Source of the DNA: Aliiroseovarius sp. M344
GTDB lineage: Bacteria > Pseudomonadota > Alphaproteobacteria > Rhodobacterales > Rhodobacteraceae
Reading direction: 5' to 3'
Assembly: GCF_025140835.1 (NCBI RefSeq)
Contig: NZ_CP081153.1
Span: forward strand, 1,798,001-1,862,000
Length of the DNA: 64,000 nucleotides
The translations under genes and the position numbers were made by a program. Of this stretch, positions 49,784-58,083 are shown one piece after another; position 1 is the stretch's first letter; every line of letters starts with the position of its first letter. The notes beneath the pieces were generated by a model. It did not search any database. It was not told the DNA's origin and saw only the letters and a list, made by a program, of their open reading frames with translations.

Positions 49784-52690
49784 ATGAAGCCCAATTTTGC
49801 GCTTGATCTTAGCCATGACGGCATCGGTCTTGTCCACCGTGGTAAGGGTGGATGGGCACTGGTGGGCGAAGTGTCTTTGGATCATCCAGACCTTGCAAGC
49901 GGGCTTGACCTGTTGCGCCGAAAGGCCGCTGATCTCGAAAGCGGCGGGTTTTCGTGCAAGCTGATCATCCCCGGCTCTCAACTGCTTTTCACCAGCGTTA
50001 CGGCACCCGGCCCAGATGACGTGACCCGCGAGGCGCGGATTCGTGAAGGGCTTGAGGGGCTGACGCCTTACAACGTCGAAGATCTGGTCTTTGACTGGCG
50101 TGCCGACCCCGTGGAAGACGGCATGGTTCATGTGGCCGTGGTCGCGCGTGAGACACTGGAAGAAGCCGAAGCCTTCGCCAACGATCATAACCTGAACCCG
50201 ATCAGCTTTGTGGCGCGCCCTTCGGGCAGCTTCTCTGGCGAAGCGTTCTTTGGCCCGGTCCAAAGCAACGCCGTGACCGCCGGGGCAACCGTTTTACGTG
50301 ACGACGCATCCGTTCCCGACATGCTGGGTACGATTTCCCAAGGGAAGCCATCAAGACCTGACCCTGCCGATGACGACACACCGGTGAGCCCGCCGCAGAA
50401 AGGTGCCACAGACACGCGCGCCCTGCCCGAGCTTGCACCGTTTCCACCAACCCCAGACACACCAGCGGCGCCACATGCGACCAAAGCGGCTTCGGACATG
50501 CCAGCGACGCAGCAGGATGTGCCGGCTGCTTTGACGACGCCAAAGCCAACGCCTATCGAATTGTCGTCGCCTGCGGAAGAACCAGCGCCTGCGCTGAAGC
50601 CAGAACCGGCGCCAGCCACACAACCCTCGCCAACGCCAGTCGCGGACAGATCGGCGACCGGCACTGACGATGACAAAACGGCGACGGCACCAGCCACAGC
50701 CGAAGACGAAAAAATTTCCGGGATTGTGCCGCCGCCGCCTGCTTTGGTCTCAGAGCCCCCGTCCGCACCTGCGGCACCAACCTTCTCGTCCCGCCGCGTT
50801 GACGATCCGACCGCTACGCCCGCTGACGACGACCCAGATCCCGTTGAAATCGACATCAAGCCGCGCCTGTCATTCGGCGTTGATCGCGAAGCTGCGGATG
50901 GAAAAGCCCCCACCGCGCCGCCACCCGAAGCACCCAAAGCCGCTGAAAAGTCCGCGCCACCAGAACCCGTGCACGTACCCGTCACTGCGCCGATCGCTTT
51001 CGGTGGTGAACCTGCGCCCAAAACCGCTGGCCCCGAGGTAAAACCCAGCGCCCCACCCAGAGATAGAAAAAGTAACGAAAAACTATCGGTTGCGGCCCGA
51101 AAAGGCGCAGCCGGGCTGGCCTCTGCCGCCGATGCCGCGGGCAAACTCGGGCGCAAGGCCGCAAAGAAAATCGAAGAGCGCCGTCGCGAAAAGGCAGATC
51201 AACCCAGCGAGGCCCGGACGAAAGTCAAGATCCCGATACTTCGCAAACGGCCGGCCGCAGGCGAGCATGACGCAGCGGACACGGCCATTGCCCCACCGCC
51301 AAAACTGACCAAAGGGGATCGGCCGCACAGATCGCCCAAAACACCGTCGCCACGCGCCCGAGAGGCCGAAACGATGACTGTTTTCGGGGCCCGTCGTCCG
51401 CAACAGATTGGCGGCAAACCGAAATATCTCGGCTTATTCCTTGTACTAGGACTGCTGCTTCTGATGGCGGTTGTCGCAATCTGGTCATTGTTTTTTCTGA
51501 CCGACAGCACTGCGTGGCTGTTTCCTCAGCGCGAAGACCAGTTCGAAGCTGCCATTTCTGCCGATCCCGAAGAAGTTGCGGACGAAAGCGAACTGGATAC
51601 CCTCGATGCGGACCTTGCGGATATGGCGGACACCGCGCCACAGCTGAACAATGCCGGCGATCCTATGACCCCCGAAGCCGCACAGGCCCGCTATGCGGCC
51701 ACCGGCATCTGGCAGCGCGCGCCCGAACCGTTGAGCGACCCTCAGACCAATGATCTCGACGACCTTTATATCGCCTCTATCGACCCGACGACCGGCGCGC
51801 AGGACGCGGTCGCCCTGCCAAAGCCAGACCTTACTCTCAGCGCCGCCAACGGGCTCAATACCGCTGCGCCACCGCCGCTTGGCACGACGTTTGCGCTGGA
51901 CAGCAATGGACTGGTCGTGGCCACGCCAGAAGGCGCACTGACCCCGGATGGCGTTCTGGTCATCGCTGGCAAGCCGACTGTGGTGCCAGCCCCGCGCCCT
52001 GGCAGTGAAATCCCAGAGGTGGTGGAACAAGACACCGTCGACGCCGCACCGACCCTGCCCCAAATTCGCCCGCGCGCGCGCCCAGAAGGTCTGATCGAGG
52101 GCAATGAACGGCTACAGCTTGGCGGGCGAACCCGAACCGAGCTTGCTGGACTACGCCCCCGCGTGCGCCCGACCACACCGCGCGCCGCTGCACAGGCCGC
52201 AGCCATCGTTGCTGCATTGGATGCCGCCGCTGAGGACAACGATGTGGCAGGGAACCCGTCAACAGCGGCCATTATCGACCCAACCAAACTGGCGATTGCA
52301 TCCTCGATCGAGCCGCGCCACCGCCCATCCGGTTTCAACAAGATTGTCGCTCGGACCAATGAAGCACGTGCCGATGCATCCGATGGGTCAGTTGCGGTCG
52401 CCGCGGCCTCTCCACAGCAAAGTGTAACGCCCAGCATCCCAACCCGCGCTTCGGTTGCAAAACAGGCCACCATCAAAAACGCGATCAACCTGCGCAAGGT
52501 CAGCCTGATTGGGATCTACGGCTCGGCTTCGTCGCGCCGCGCGCTGGTTCGCCTGTCTTCGGGGCGGTATGTGAAAGTCGGCGCGGGCAGCCGGTTGGAT
52601 GGTGGCAAAGTGCTGTCGATCTCGGCATCGGCACTGGTCTACAAGAAGGGTTCGCGCACCATCACTTTAGAAGTTCTTCCGTTCAGCTAA
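49784..52690 (+). CDS. 968-aa one-TM protein with GspL-like N-end and GspC-like C-end
   Basis: No exact family is known to me. Residues 1-150 (FALDLSHDGIGLVHRGKGGW..., then LIIPGSQLLFT and YNVEDLVFDW) resemble the actin-like fold of type II secretion/pilus GspL or PilM proteins. Residues about 160-540 are low-complexity, rich in Pro, Ala, Lys and Asp/Glu. One membrane helix lies near 547-570 (YLGLFLVLGLLLLMAVVAIW). The final 70 residues (VSLIGIYGSASSRRALVRLSSGRYVKVGAG) look like the GspC/PilP periplasmic domain. An envelope scaffold role is inferred. No secretion genes are adjacent. Confidence 0.55.
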   Translation: MKPNFALDLSHDGIGLVHRGKGGWALVGEVSLDHPDLASGLDLLRRKAADLESGGFSCKLIIPGSQLLFTSVTAPGPDDVTREARIREGLEGLTPYNVEDLVFDWRADPVEDGMVHVAVVARETLEEAEAFANDHNLNPISFVARPSGSFSGEAFFGPVQSNAVTAGATVLRDDASVPDMLGTISQGKPSRPDPADDDTPVSPPQKGATDTRALPELAPFPPTPDTPAAPHATKAASDMPATQQDVPAALTTPKPTPIELSSPAEEPAPALKPEPAPATQPSPTPVADRSATGTDDDKTATAPATAEDEKISGIVPPPPALVSEPPSAPAAPTFSSRRVDDPTATPADDDPDPVEIDIKPRLSFGVDREAADGKAPTAPPPEAPKAAEKSAPPEPVHVPVTAPIAFGGEPAPKTAGPEVKPSAPPRDRKSNEKLSVAARKGAAGLASAADAAGKLGRKAAKKIEERRREKADQPSEARTKVKIPILRKRPAAGEHDAADTAIAPPPKLTKGDRPHRSPKTPSPRAREAETMTVFGARRPQQIGGKPKYLGLFLVLGLLLLMAVVAIWSLFFLTDSTAWLFPQREDQFEAAISADPEEVADESELDTLDADLADMADTAPQLNNAGDPMTPEAAQARYAATGIWQRAPEPLSDPQTNDLDDLYIASIDPTTGAQDAVALPKPDLTLSAANGLNTAAPPPLGTTFALDSNGLVVATPEGALTPDGVLVIAGKPTVVPAPRPGSEIPEVVEQDTVDAAPTLPQIRPRARPEGLIEGNERLQLGGRTRTELAGLRPRVRPTTPRAAAQAAAIVAALDAAAEDNDVAGNPSTAAIIDPTKLAIASSIEPRHRPSGFNKIVARTNEARADASDGSVAVAAASPQQSVTPSIPTRASVAKQATIKNAINLRKVSLIGIYGSASSRRALVRLSSGRYVKVGAGSRLDGGKVLSISASALVYKKGSRTITLEVLPFS

Positions 52691-52701
52691 GAAAAAGAAA
52701 A

Positions 52702-52726
52702 CGCCCGGCAGTTTGACCGCCGGGCG
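52702..52726. terminator. Bidirectional intrinsic terminator
   Basis: CGCCCGGC-AGTTTGACC-GCCGGGCG, an 8-bp perfect stem with T-rich sequence both ways (GTTTTCTG downstream, TTTTCTTTTTC on the other strand), between the convergent 968-aa gene and hppD. Confidence 0.88.
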
Positions 52727-52767
52727 CATCGTTTTCTGTTAGTCAGGTCGTTGCGGGCAGCAACAAG

Positions 52768-53865
52768 TCAGGCGACGTCGCCCAACTCTCCTTTTTCAAT
52801 CTGCTCGCGTTCGATGCTTTCAAACAAGGCTTTGAAATTGCCTTCACCGAAGCCATCATCACCTTTGCGCTGAATAAACTCGAAGAAGATCGGCCCAATC
52901 ACGGTTTTTGAGAAGATTTGCAGCAGGATGCGTGTTTCGCCACCTCCGACAACACCCTCTCCGTCGATCAGAATGCCGTGCTTCATCATCTCGTCTTTGG
53001 GTTCTTCGTGGCCGGTCACCCGGTCGTAGGACTGATCGTAATACGTCTCATTCGGGCCGGGCATAAACTTCAACCCACGGCGCGCAATCTCGTCGACCGA
53101 GCCATAAATGTCCTCGGTGCCGACGGCGATATGCTGAATGCCTTCGCCTTTGTATTTCTCAAGATAGGCGACGATCTGGCCTTTCTCGCCACGATCCTCA
53201 TTGATCGGGATGCGGATTTTACCGCAAGCCGAGGTCAACGCACGGCTAAACAGCCCACTATGCTTGCCCTGGATATCAAAGAAGCGGATTTCTTCGAAGT
53301 TGAACAGATCGCCATAGAACCTGAACCACACATCCATGTTGCCCTTGAACACGTTATGCGTCAGGTGATCGAGATAGTAGAACCCAACCCCTTTCGGGTG
53401 CGCGTTTGAAATCCAGTCAAATTCGTCATTATAGGCGCTGGTATCGAAATACTGGTCGATGAAATAGATCAGCGACCCGCCAATGCCGTAGATCGCCGGA
53501 ACGTCCATGGCTTTCCCGTCGCCCTCGTATGGCTTGGCTCCCATCTTCACCGCATGATCAAACGCATGCTGCGCGTCGACCACGCGCCAGCCCATAGAGG
53601 GCGCGCAGGGGCCGTGTTCGGCGATGAAGTCCGCCGCGTGGCTGCCGGGTTGGATGTTGATCAGATAGCTCACATCGCCTTGCTGCCAAAGCTCGATTGT
53701 CCGGGACTTGTGGTTGGCGGTGTGTTCAAATCCCATCTTGGCAAACAGGTCGCGCAGCTCTTGCGGTTCCGGATGGGCAAATTCGACAAACTCAAACCCG
53801 TCCGTACCGGCGGGGTTCTTTTCGCTGATTTCAGCGCGCGGGGCATCATGTGGAAACGGACCCAT
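52768..53865 (-). CDS. hppD: 4-hydroxyphenylpyruvate dioxygenase
   Basis: This 365-aa Fe(II) enzyme of tyrosine degradation starts at ATG 53865 behind AGGAG; an in-frame start 16 codons upstream is less likely. It has a two-domain vicinal-oxygen-chelate fold. The metal-binding region includes GFYYLDHLTHNVF (His), GIQHIAVGTEDIYG (His) and FFEFIQRKGDDGFGEGNF (Glu, plus C-terminal helix closing the site). It makes homogentisate. An Lrp-type gene is divergent and may regulate it. Confidence 0.93.
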   Translation of the reverse strand: MGPFPHDAPRAEISEKNPAGTDGFEFVEFAHPEPQELRDLFAKMGFEHTANHKSRTIELWQQGDVSYLINIQPGSHAADFIAEHGPCAPSMGWRVVDAQHAFDHAVKMGAKPYEGDGKAMDVPAIYGIGGSLIYFIDQYFDTSAYNDEFDWISNAHPKGVGFYYLDHLTHNVFKGNMDVWFRFYGDLFNFEEIRFFDIQGKHSGLFSRALTSACGKIRIPINEDRGEKGQIVAYLEKYKGEGIQHIAVGTEDIYGSVDEIARRGLKFMPGPNETYYDQSYDRVTGHEEPKDEMMKHGILIDGEGVVGGGETRILLQIFSKTVIGPIFFEFIQRKGDDGFGEGNFKALFESIEREQIEKGELGDVA

Positions 53866-54006
53866 GTGGCTCACTCCTGTTTGTTCACGTGTTAGGAAAC
53901 GAGTATCCTGCATTTCGATTGAAAAAACTGCGCATTGATTGCATAGTTAACCGAAGATTTCGCGCGCTTTGCGCATGAAGCATAGTTTTCTGCGGGATAT
54001 ACGCAT

Positions 54007-54468
54007 ATGGACGAGATAGATCGGAATCTGCTTAAAGCGTTGCAACAGAACGCACAGATGACTGCGCAGGAATTGAGCGAGACACTGAACCTGTCGGCCA
54101 GTCAGGCGGGACGCAGACGACAACGGCTTGAGGATCAGGGCTATATTCACGCCTATGCCGCGCGGCTGGACCCAGCGCGCATTGGACTGCACGTGCAAGC
54201 GTTCATGCAGGTGCAGATGGAAAGCCAGTCGCCGGAGTCCGCACGTTCTTTTCTGCGGCTGGTCAAGTTGCGCAGCGAAATCACGTCGGTTTGGACCCTG
54301 ACGGGCAATTCAGATTACCTGATGCGCGTTTATTGCAGCGACCTTGGCGCGCTTAACGTTCTGATTCACGAGGTTTTGCTGCCGCATCCGTCAGTCGCGC
54401 GGGTGCAAAGCCAGATCGTTCTGGATCAGGTCAAACAGGATGCGCCGCTGCCGACCGACCACGGGTGA
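54007..54468 (+). CDS. Lrp/AsnC-family transcriptional regulator
   Basis: This 153-aa protein has an N-terminal helix-turn-helix (IDRNLLKALQQNAQMTAQELSETLNLSASQAGRRR) and a C-terminal RAM domain (TGNSDYLMRVYC). It starts at ATG 54007. It is divergent from hppD across a 141-bp AT-rich region and so is the likely amino-acid-responsive regulator of tyrosine catabolism. The exact effector is not known. Confidence 0.9.
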   Translation: MDEIDRNLLKALQQNAQMTAQELSETLNLSASQAGRRRQRLEDQGYIHAYAARLDPARIGLHVQAFMQVQMESQSPESARSFLRLVKLRSEITSVWTLTGNSDYLMRVYCSDLGALNVLIHEVLLPHPSVARVQSQIVLDQVKQDAPLPTDHG

Positions 54469-54492
54469 CCTGAACAGGAAAAACGGCTCGGC

Positions 54493-55512
54493 TTACGCGT
54501 CCGACACGCCCGCCTCGGCAAAGGTGGCCATACCGGAATGGCACGCCACCGCGCCTTGTAAAATGCCGATGGCCAGCGCCGCCCCCGAGCCTTCCCCCAA
54601 ACGCATTCCCAGCGACAGAAGCGGCTGCATCCCCAATGCCTCCAAAACACGTTCGTGACCAGCTTCGGCCGAGTTGTGGCCCGCAACAGCGTGGTCCAAT
54701 GCGCTCGGTGACATCGCTTGAAGACACGCGGCAGCGGCAGAACAAATAAACCCATCAATAATGACCGGGATGCCCTCAACACGGGCCCGCGCAATCGCGC
54801 CACCCATCCCGGCCAGCTCGCGCCCGCCTAGACAGCGCAGCGCCTCGGCTCCATTGCCCTTGGCTGAGGGGTTCCTGGCCAGACCTTCGGCCACCACGCG
54901 CGCTTTCAGGGCAACACCCGCATCATCCACGCCGGTGCCGCGCCCAACCCAATCTGCCGCATCGCCGCCAAACAGCGCGTGTGCGATGGCGGCGGCTGAG
55001 GTCGTGTTGCCGATGCCCATCTCGCCCGTGACCAGCAGGTCAGTTTCCGGGTCCACAGCGTTCCAGCCCGCCCGCAGCGCGTCGATCACCTCGTCCTCGC
55101 TCATCGCCGGGCCTTGGGTGAAATCGGCGGTTGGCGTGTCCAATGACAAAGCGTGCACGTCCATCTTGGCCCCGAAGGTCTTGGACAGTTGGTTGATCGC
55201 CGCGCCCCCATGCTGAAAGTTCATCACCATCTGTTCTGTGACTTCTGCGGGAAAAGCCGAAACGCCCTGCGCAGTAACGCCGTGATTGCCTGCAAAAATA
55301 ATGACCTGCGGCGCGCTGATTGTCGGGCGTCCTGTCCCGCGCCAACTGCCATACCAGATCGCCAGATCTTCAAGCCGTCCCAGTGCGCCGGGGGGTTTGG
55401 TCAGCTGGCCATTGCGATCCTCAGCGGCGGCACGGGCCTCCGCATCGGGTCCGCGCGCATCCGCAAGCAAAGCTGCGAACGTGGCAAGCGTGGTAAATGG
55501 CGTCGTGGTCAT
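54493..55512 (-). CDS. cobT: Nicotinate-nucleotide-dimethylbenzimidazole phosphoribosyltransferase
   Basis: This 339-aa protein activates 5,6-dimethylbenzimidazole for cobalamin nucleotide-loop assembly. It has the CobT pattern: [53 protein letters not shown] and [23 protein letters not shown]. It is divergent from cobS, with 80 bp between starts. No riboswitch is visible in that space. Confidence 0.93.
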   Translation of the reverse strand: MTTTPFTTLATFAALLADARGPDAEARAAAEDRNGQLTKPPGALGRLEDLAIWYGSWRGTGRPTISAPQVIIFAGNHGVTAQGVSAFPAEVTEQMVMNFQHGGAAINQLSKTFGAKMDVHALSLDTPTADFTQGPAMSEDEVIDALRAGWNAVDPETDLLVTGEMGIGNTTSAAAIAHALFGGDAADWVGRGTGVDDAGVALKARVVAEGLARNPSAKGNGAEALRCLGGRELAGMGGAIARARVEGIPVIIDGFICSAAAACLQAMSPSALDHAVAGHNSAEAGHERVLEALGMQPLLSLGMRLGEGSGAALAIGILQGAVACHSGMATFAEAGVSDA

Positions 55513-55592
55513 GGCGTCGTTCCCGATTGATTCCCGTTGCCACCCTCTTTACCCATGGCCTTGGGACACAACCAGACCGCAAAAGACTAAAT

Positions 55593-56381
55593 ATGACCAA
55601 AGACGACACTCAGGCCACCGACAGCATTGCCTTGGCGACGGTCACGGATATTCCTGCCGCCCTTGGATTGCTGACCCGGCTGCCGATCCGGTTGGATGCC
55701 GATCAGGCGCAGCGTCGCGGTGCGCGATCCGCCTGGGCGTGGCCTTTGGTCGGTCTGATTCCCGCGGGTTTGAGCGCCATCTTCGGCTTTGTTGCGCTTC
55801 GCCTTGGCGTCCCCACCCTTGGCGCAGCCGGGCTCGCGCTGGTGGCGCAGGTGATGATCACCGGCGCGATGCACGAGGACGGCTTGGCCGACACCGCAGA
55901 TGGGCTGTGGGGTGGGATGACCCCGGCGCGTCGGCTGGAGATCATGAAAGACAGCCACATCGGCGCTTTTGGGGTGATCGCGCTGGTGCTGTCCTTGCTG
56001 CTACGCGCCGCACTGCTCGCCGCGATCCTGCCCGGCGACGGCGCGTTTTGGGCGCTGTTGGTGACCGGCGTGATCAGCCGCGCGCCGATGGTTGCGTTGA
56101 TGTCTGTCATGCAAAACGCGCGCCAAGCCGGGTTATCACAATCGGTTGGACGCGTTCCGTCCCAGACCGCGTGGTTGGCACTGGCGAGTGCGGGGGCGAT
56201 TGCTTTGATCCTGACGCCCTATGCGGTTCTCGCTCTGCTTCTGTGGACCGGTCTGGCCGTGGTGATCCTTGCAGGGCTGGCACAATCCAAGATCGGCGGC
56301 CAAACCGGCGACATTCTAGGCGCAAGCCAGCAAGTGGCCGAAATCGCCGCGCTGGCGGTCTTTGCGGCTTTGCTGACTTAA
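55593..56381 (+). CDS. cobS: Adenosylcobinamide-GDP ribazoletransferase
   Basis: This 262-aa inner-membrane protein starts at ATG 55593; longer in-frame starts have no ribosome site. It has several hydrophobic helices and the CobS catalytic signature MHEDGLADTADGLWGG (acidic, metal-binding), followed by RLEIMKDSHIGAFG. It joins the nucleotide loop to adenosylcobinamide-GDP, completing cobalamin. It ends in a terminator shared with carD. Confidence 0.92.
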   Translation: MTKDDTQATDSIALATVTDIPAALGLLTRLPIRLDADQAQRRGARSAWAWPLVGLIPAGLSAIFGFVALRLGVPTLGAAGLALVAQVMITGAMHEDGLADTADGLWGGMTPARRLEIMKDSHIGAFGVIALVLSLLLRAALLAAILPGDGAFWALLVTGVISRAPMVALMSVMQNARQAGLSQSVGRVPSQTAWLALASAGAIALILTPYAVLALLLWTGLAVVILAGLAQSKIGGQTGDILGASQQVAEIAALAVFAALLT

Positions 56382-56392
56382 GCCAAAAGAAA

Positions 56393-56421
56393 ACCGCCGC
56401 CCAGATGATCCGAACGGCGGT
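56393..56421. terminator. Terminator between cobS and carD
   Basis: ACCGCCG/CGGCGGT, a 7-bp perfect stem with a 15-base loop. T-rich sequence follows on both strands (TATAATCTTTT on plus, TTTTCTTTTGG on minus). Confidence 0.75.
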
Positions 56422-56442
56422 ATAATCTTTTAAATGTTAGGT

Positions 56443-56958
56443 TTAGGCAGCAGCCGGCGCCCGCGATTGCAGCACGTCACCGATTTTCTTCTGTGCGGCC
56501 AGTTCATCACCGCCACCAACAGCCGCGACTTCGCGTGTCAGACGCTCCAACGCAGCTTCATAAAGCTGACGTTCCGAATAGCTTTGCTCGCGTTGATCGT
56601 CGGTCCGGTGCAGGTCGCGCACAACCTCTGCAATCGCAATCAGGTCACCAGAGTTGATCTTTTGCTCATACTCCTGTGCACGGCGCGACCACATGGCGCG
56701 TTTGACCCGCGCCTTGCCCTTCATGGTTTTCATCGCATCGGCCACCTCGTCAGCGCTGGCCAGATTGCGCATGCCCACTTCGGTCGCCTTGTGGGTTGGA
56801 ACCCGCAGGGTCATTTTGTCTTTTTCGAACGCAATAACGAAAAGCTCCAGCGATATTCCGGCGACTTCCTGTTCCTCGATCGAGACGATTTTGCCGACCC
56901 CATGGGCGGGATAGACGACAAACTCATTCGGGCGGAAATCCAGCTTTTTCTTGGTCAT
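56443..56958 (-). CDS. CarD/CdnL-family RNA-polymerase-binding regulator
   Basis: This 171-aa protein starts at ATG 56958, with AAGGA correctly spaced; an ATG three codons earlier overlaps that ribosome site. An N-terminal CarD-type RNAP-interacting Tudor-like domain (FVVYPAHGVGKIVSIEEQEVAG) is followed by helices carrying the DNA-binding region (MWSRRAQEYEQKINSGDLIAIAEVVRDLHR). It stabilises open complexes at rRNA and stress promoters. I see no further gene or clear repeat in the 299 bp upstream (56959-57257), only an AT-rich promoter-like region. Confidence 0.9.
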   Translation of the reverse strand: MTKKKLDFRPNEFVVYPAHGVGKIVSIEEQEVAGISLELFVIAFEKDKMTLRVPTHKATEVGMRNLASADEVADAMKTMKGKARVKRAMWSRRAQEYEQKINSGDLIAIAEVVRDLHRTDDQREQSYSERQLYEAALERLTREVAAVGGGDELAAQKKIGDVLQSRAPAAA

Positions 56959-57257
56959 ACGACGCATCCTTCGCGTAACTGTTAATTTTGTTTGTTAGGG
57001 CTATGCCTACTGACCGACCGACAAAAAACCCGCAGGGCACGCTAATACCCGTCGGTTGACTGTCATCTTTTGGATCATTTCACCAATTTTCGGTGTTGCT
57101 CGCCCCAACAAATTCACGGACATCATAGCACAAAAAACGACCACACGAAAGCGCGGCGACGCGGTGGTCAGGATTTCTGTTTTTATTTCTAACGCTTAAC
57201 GGACTGACTGCCGGTCAAATACGGTGAAAAAGACAGGCTTTTTGATCCGTATTCGAA

Positions 57258-57593
57258 TCACTGTTCTGCAGGCGCTTCCGAGAAGTATTTTTGCATTTTT
57301 CCCTCTTCCCCATCACGCTCCTCCGCGTCGGGCATCGGGTCTTTCCGCTCGATGATCACCGGCCAAAGTTCGGAATACTTGCGATTGAACTCAACCCAAC
57401 TTTCGGTTCCCGGCTCGGTATCTGCACGGATCGCATCCGCGGGGCATTCTGGTTCGCATACGCCACAGTCGATGCATTCATCCGGGTGAATCACCAGCAT
57501 ATTCTCGCCTTCGTAGAAGCAGTCTACGGGGCATACCTCGACGCAGTCGGTGTATTTACAGGCAATACAATTGTCTAAGACAACATAGGTCAT
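57258..57593 (-). CDS. fdxA: Seven-iron ferredoxin FdxA
   Basis: This 111-aa protein has clusters [17 protein letters not shown] and [12 protein letters not shown], giving one 3Fe-4S and one 4Fe-4S site. The long C-terminal acidic/aromatic tail ([14 protein letters not shown]) is typical of the FdxA/bacterial 7Fe ferredoxin family. It is an electron carrier, often expressed under low iron or oxidative stress. It is 49 bp downstream of the S4-domain gene. Confidence 0.95.
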   Translation of the reverse strand: MTYVVLDNCIACKYTDCVEVCPVDCFYEGENMLVIHPDECIDCGVCEPECPADAIRADTEPGTESWVEFNRKYSELWPVIIERKDPMPDAEERDGEEGKMQKYFSEAPAEQ

Positions 57594-57642
57594 GTTGGCA
57601 CCTCACTTTGGCTCACCGCCCCCAATATTGCAGGCAGAGCGA

Positions 57643-58083
57643 TCAATCAAGGCATCCCCTGCGCGAAAGCAGTAAGCTGCGGCGATCTTTCTTCGTCGGG
57701 CGACCTTTGCGGTCATGTTTTGAGGCGGGCGCCACAGAATCAGGAACGGATTTCTCACCCACATCCGGTGGATCAAGGTCGTCGTAAAGCATTTGTGCTT
57801 CTGACGCCGGACCCCGCCGAGTCGACAGCTGCATAATTCGGACAACCCGCACCGCGCGCCCTTGCGGGAAGGTCAGCACGTCCCCGGCCCCGATACCGAA
57901 AGATGGTTTCGACACCTTGTCGCTGTTCACCCGCAAATGACCTGCCGCGATCAGCTTGGTCGCCAATCCGCGTGTCTTGAAGAACCGCGCGTGCCAGAGC
58001 CACTTGTCAGCGCGCATTTTCTGATCGTGCGGGCCATTCAAAGGGGCGGCATTACTGCCGCCCGTTTTGTCGGTCTTAGCCAA
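57643..58083 (-). CDS. S4-domain RNA-binding protein (Hsp15-like)
   Basis: This 146-aa protein has an S4 RNA-binding domain at residues about 22-85 (MRADKWLWHARFFKTRGLATKLIAAGHLRVN) and a basic tail. In Hsp15 this domain binds stalled 50S subunits carrying peptidyl-tRNA. The start is probably TTG 58083 (behind GAAGGAC), directly after the helicase stop; ATG 58017 is an alternative with a poor ribosome site. It is co-transcribed with the helicase gene. Confidence 0.8.
   Translation of the reverse strand: MAKTDKTGGSNAAPLNGPHDQKMRADKWLWHARFFKTRGLATKLIAAGHLRVNSDKVSKPSFGIGAGDVLTFPQGRAVRVVRIMQLSTRRGPASEAQMLYDDLDPPDVGEKSVPDSVAPASKHDRKGRPTKKDRRSLLLSRRGCLD

Noticed and set aside
50185..51156. A 323-codon minus-strand frame within the 968-aa gene
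   Set aside because: It lies opposite the Pro/Ala-rich low-complexity region, with Ser/Gly/Ala-rich artefactual composition and no ribosome site.
55512..55593. Cobalamin riboswitch between cobT and cobS
   Set aside because: The 80-bp spacer is too short and shows no B12-box-like sequence.
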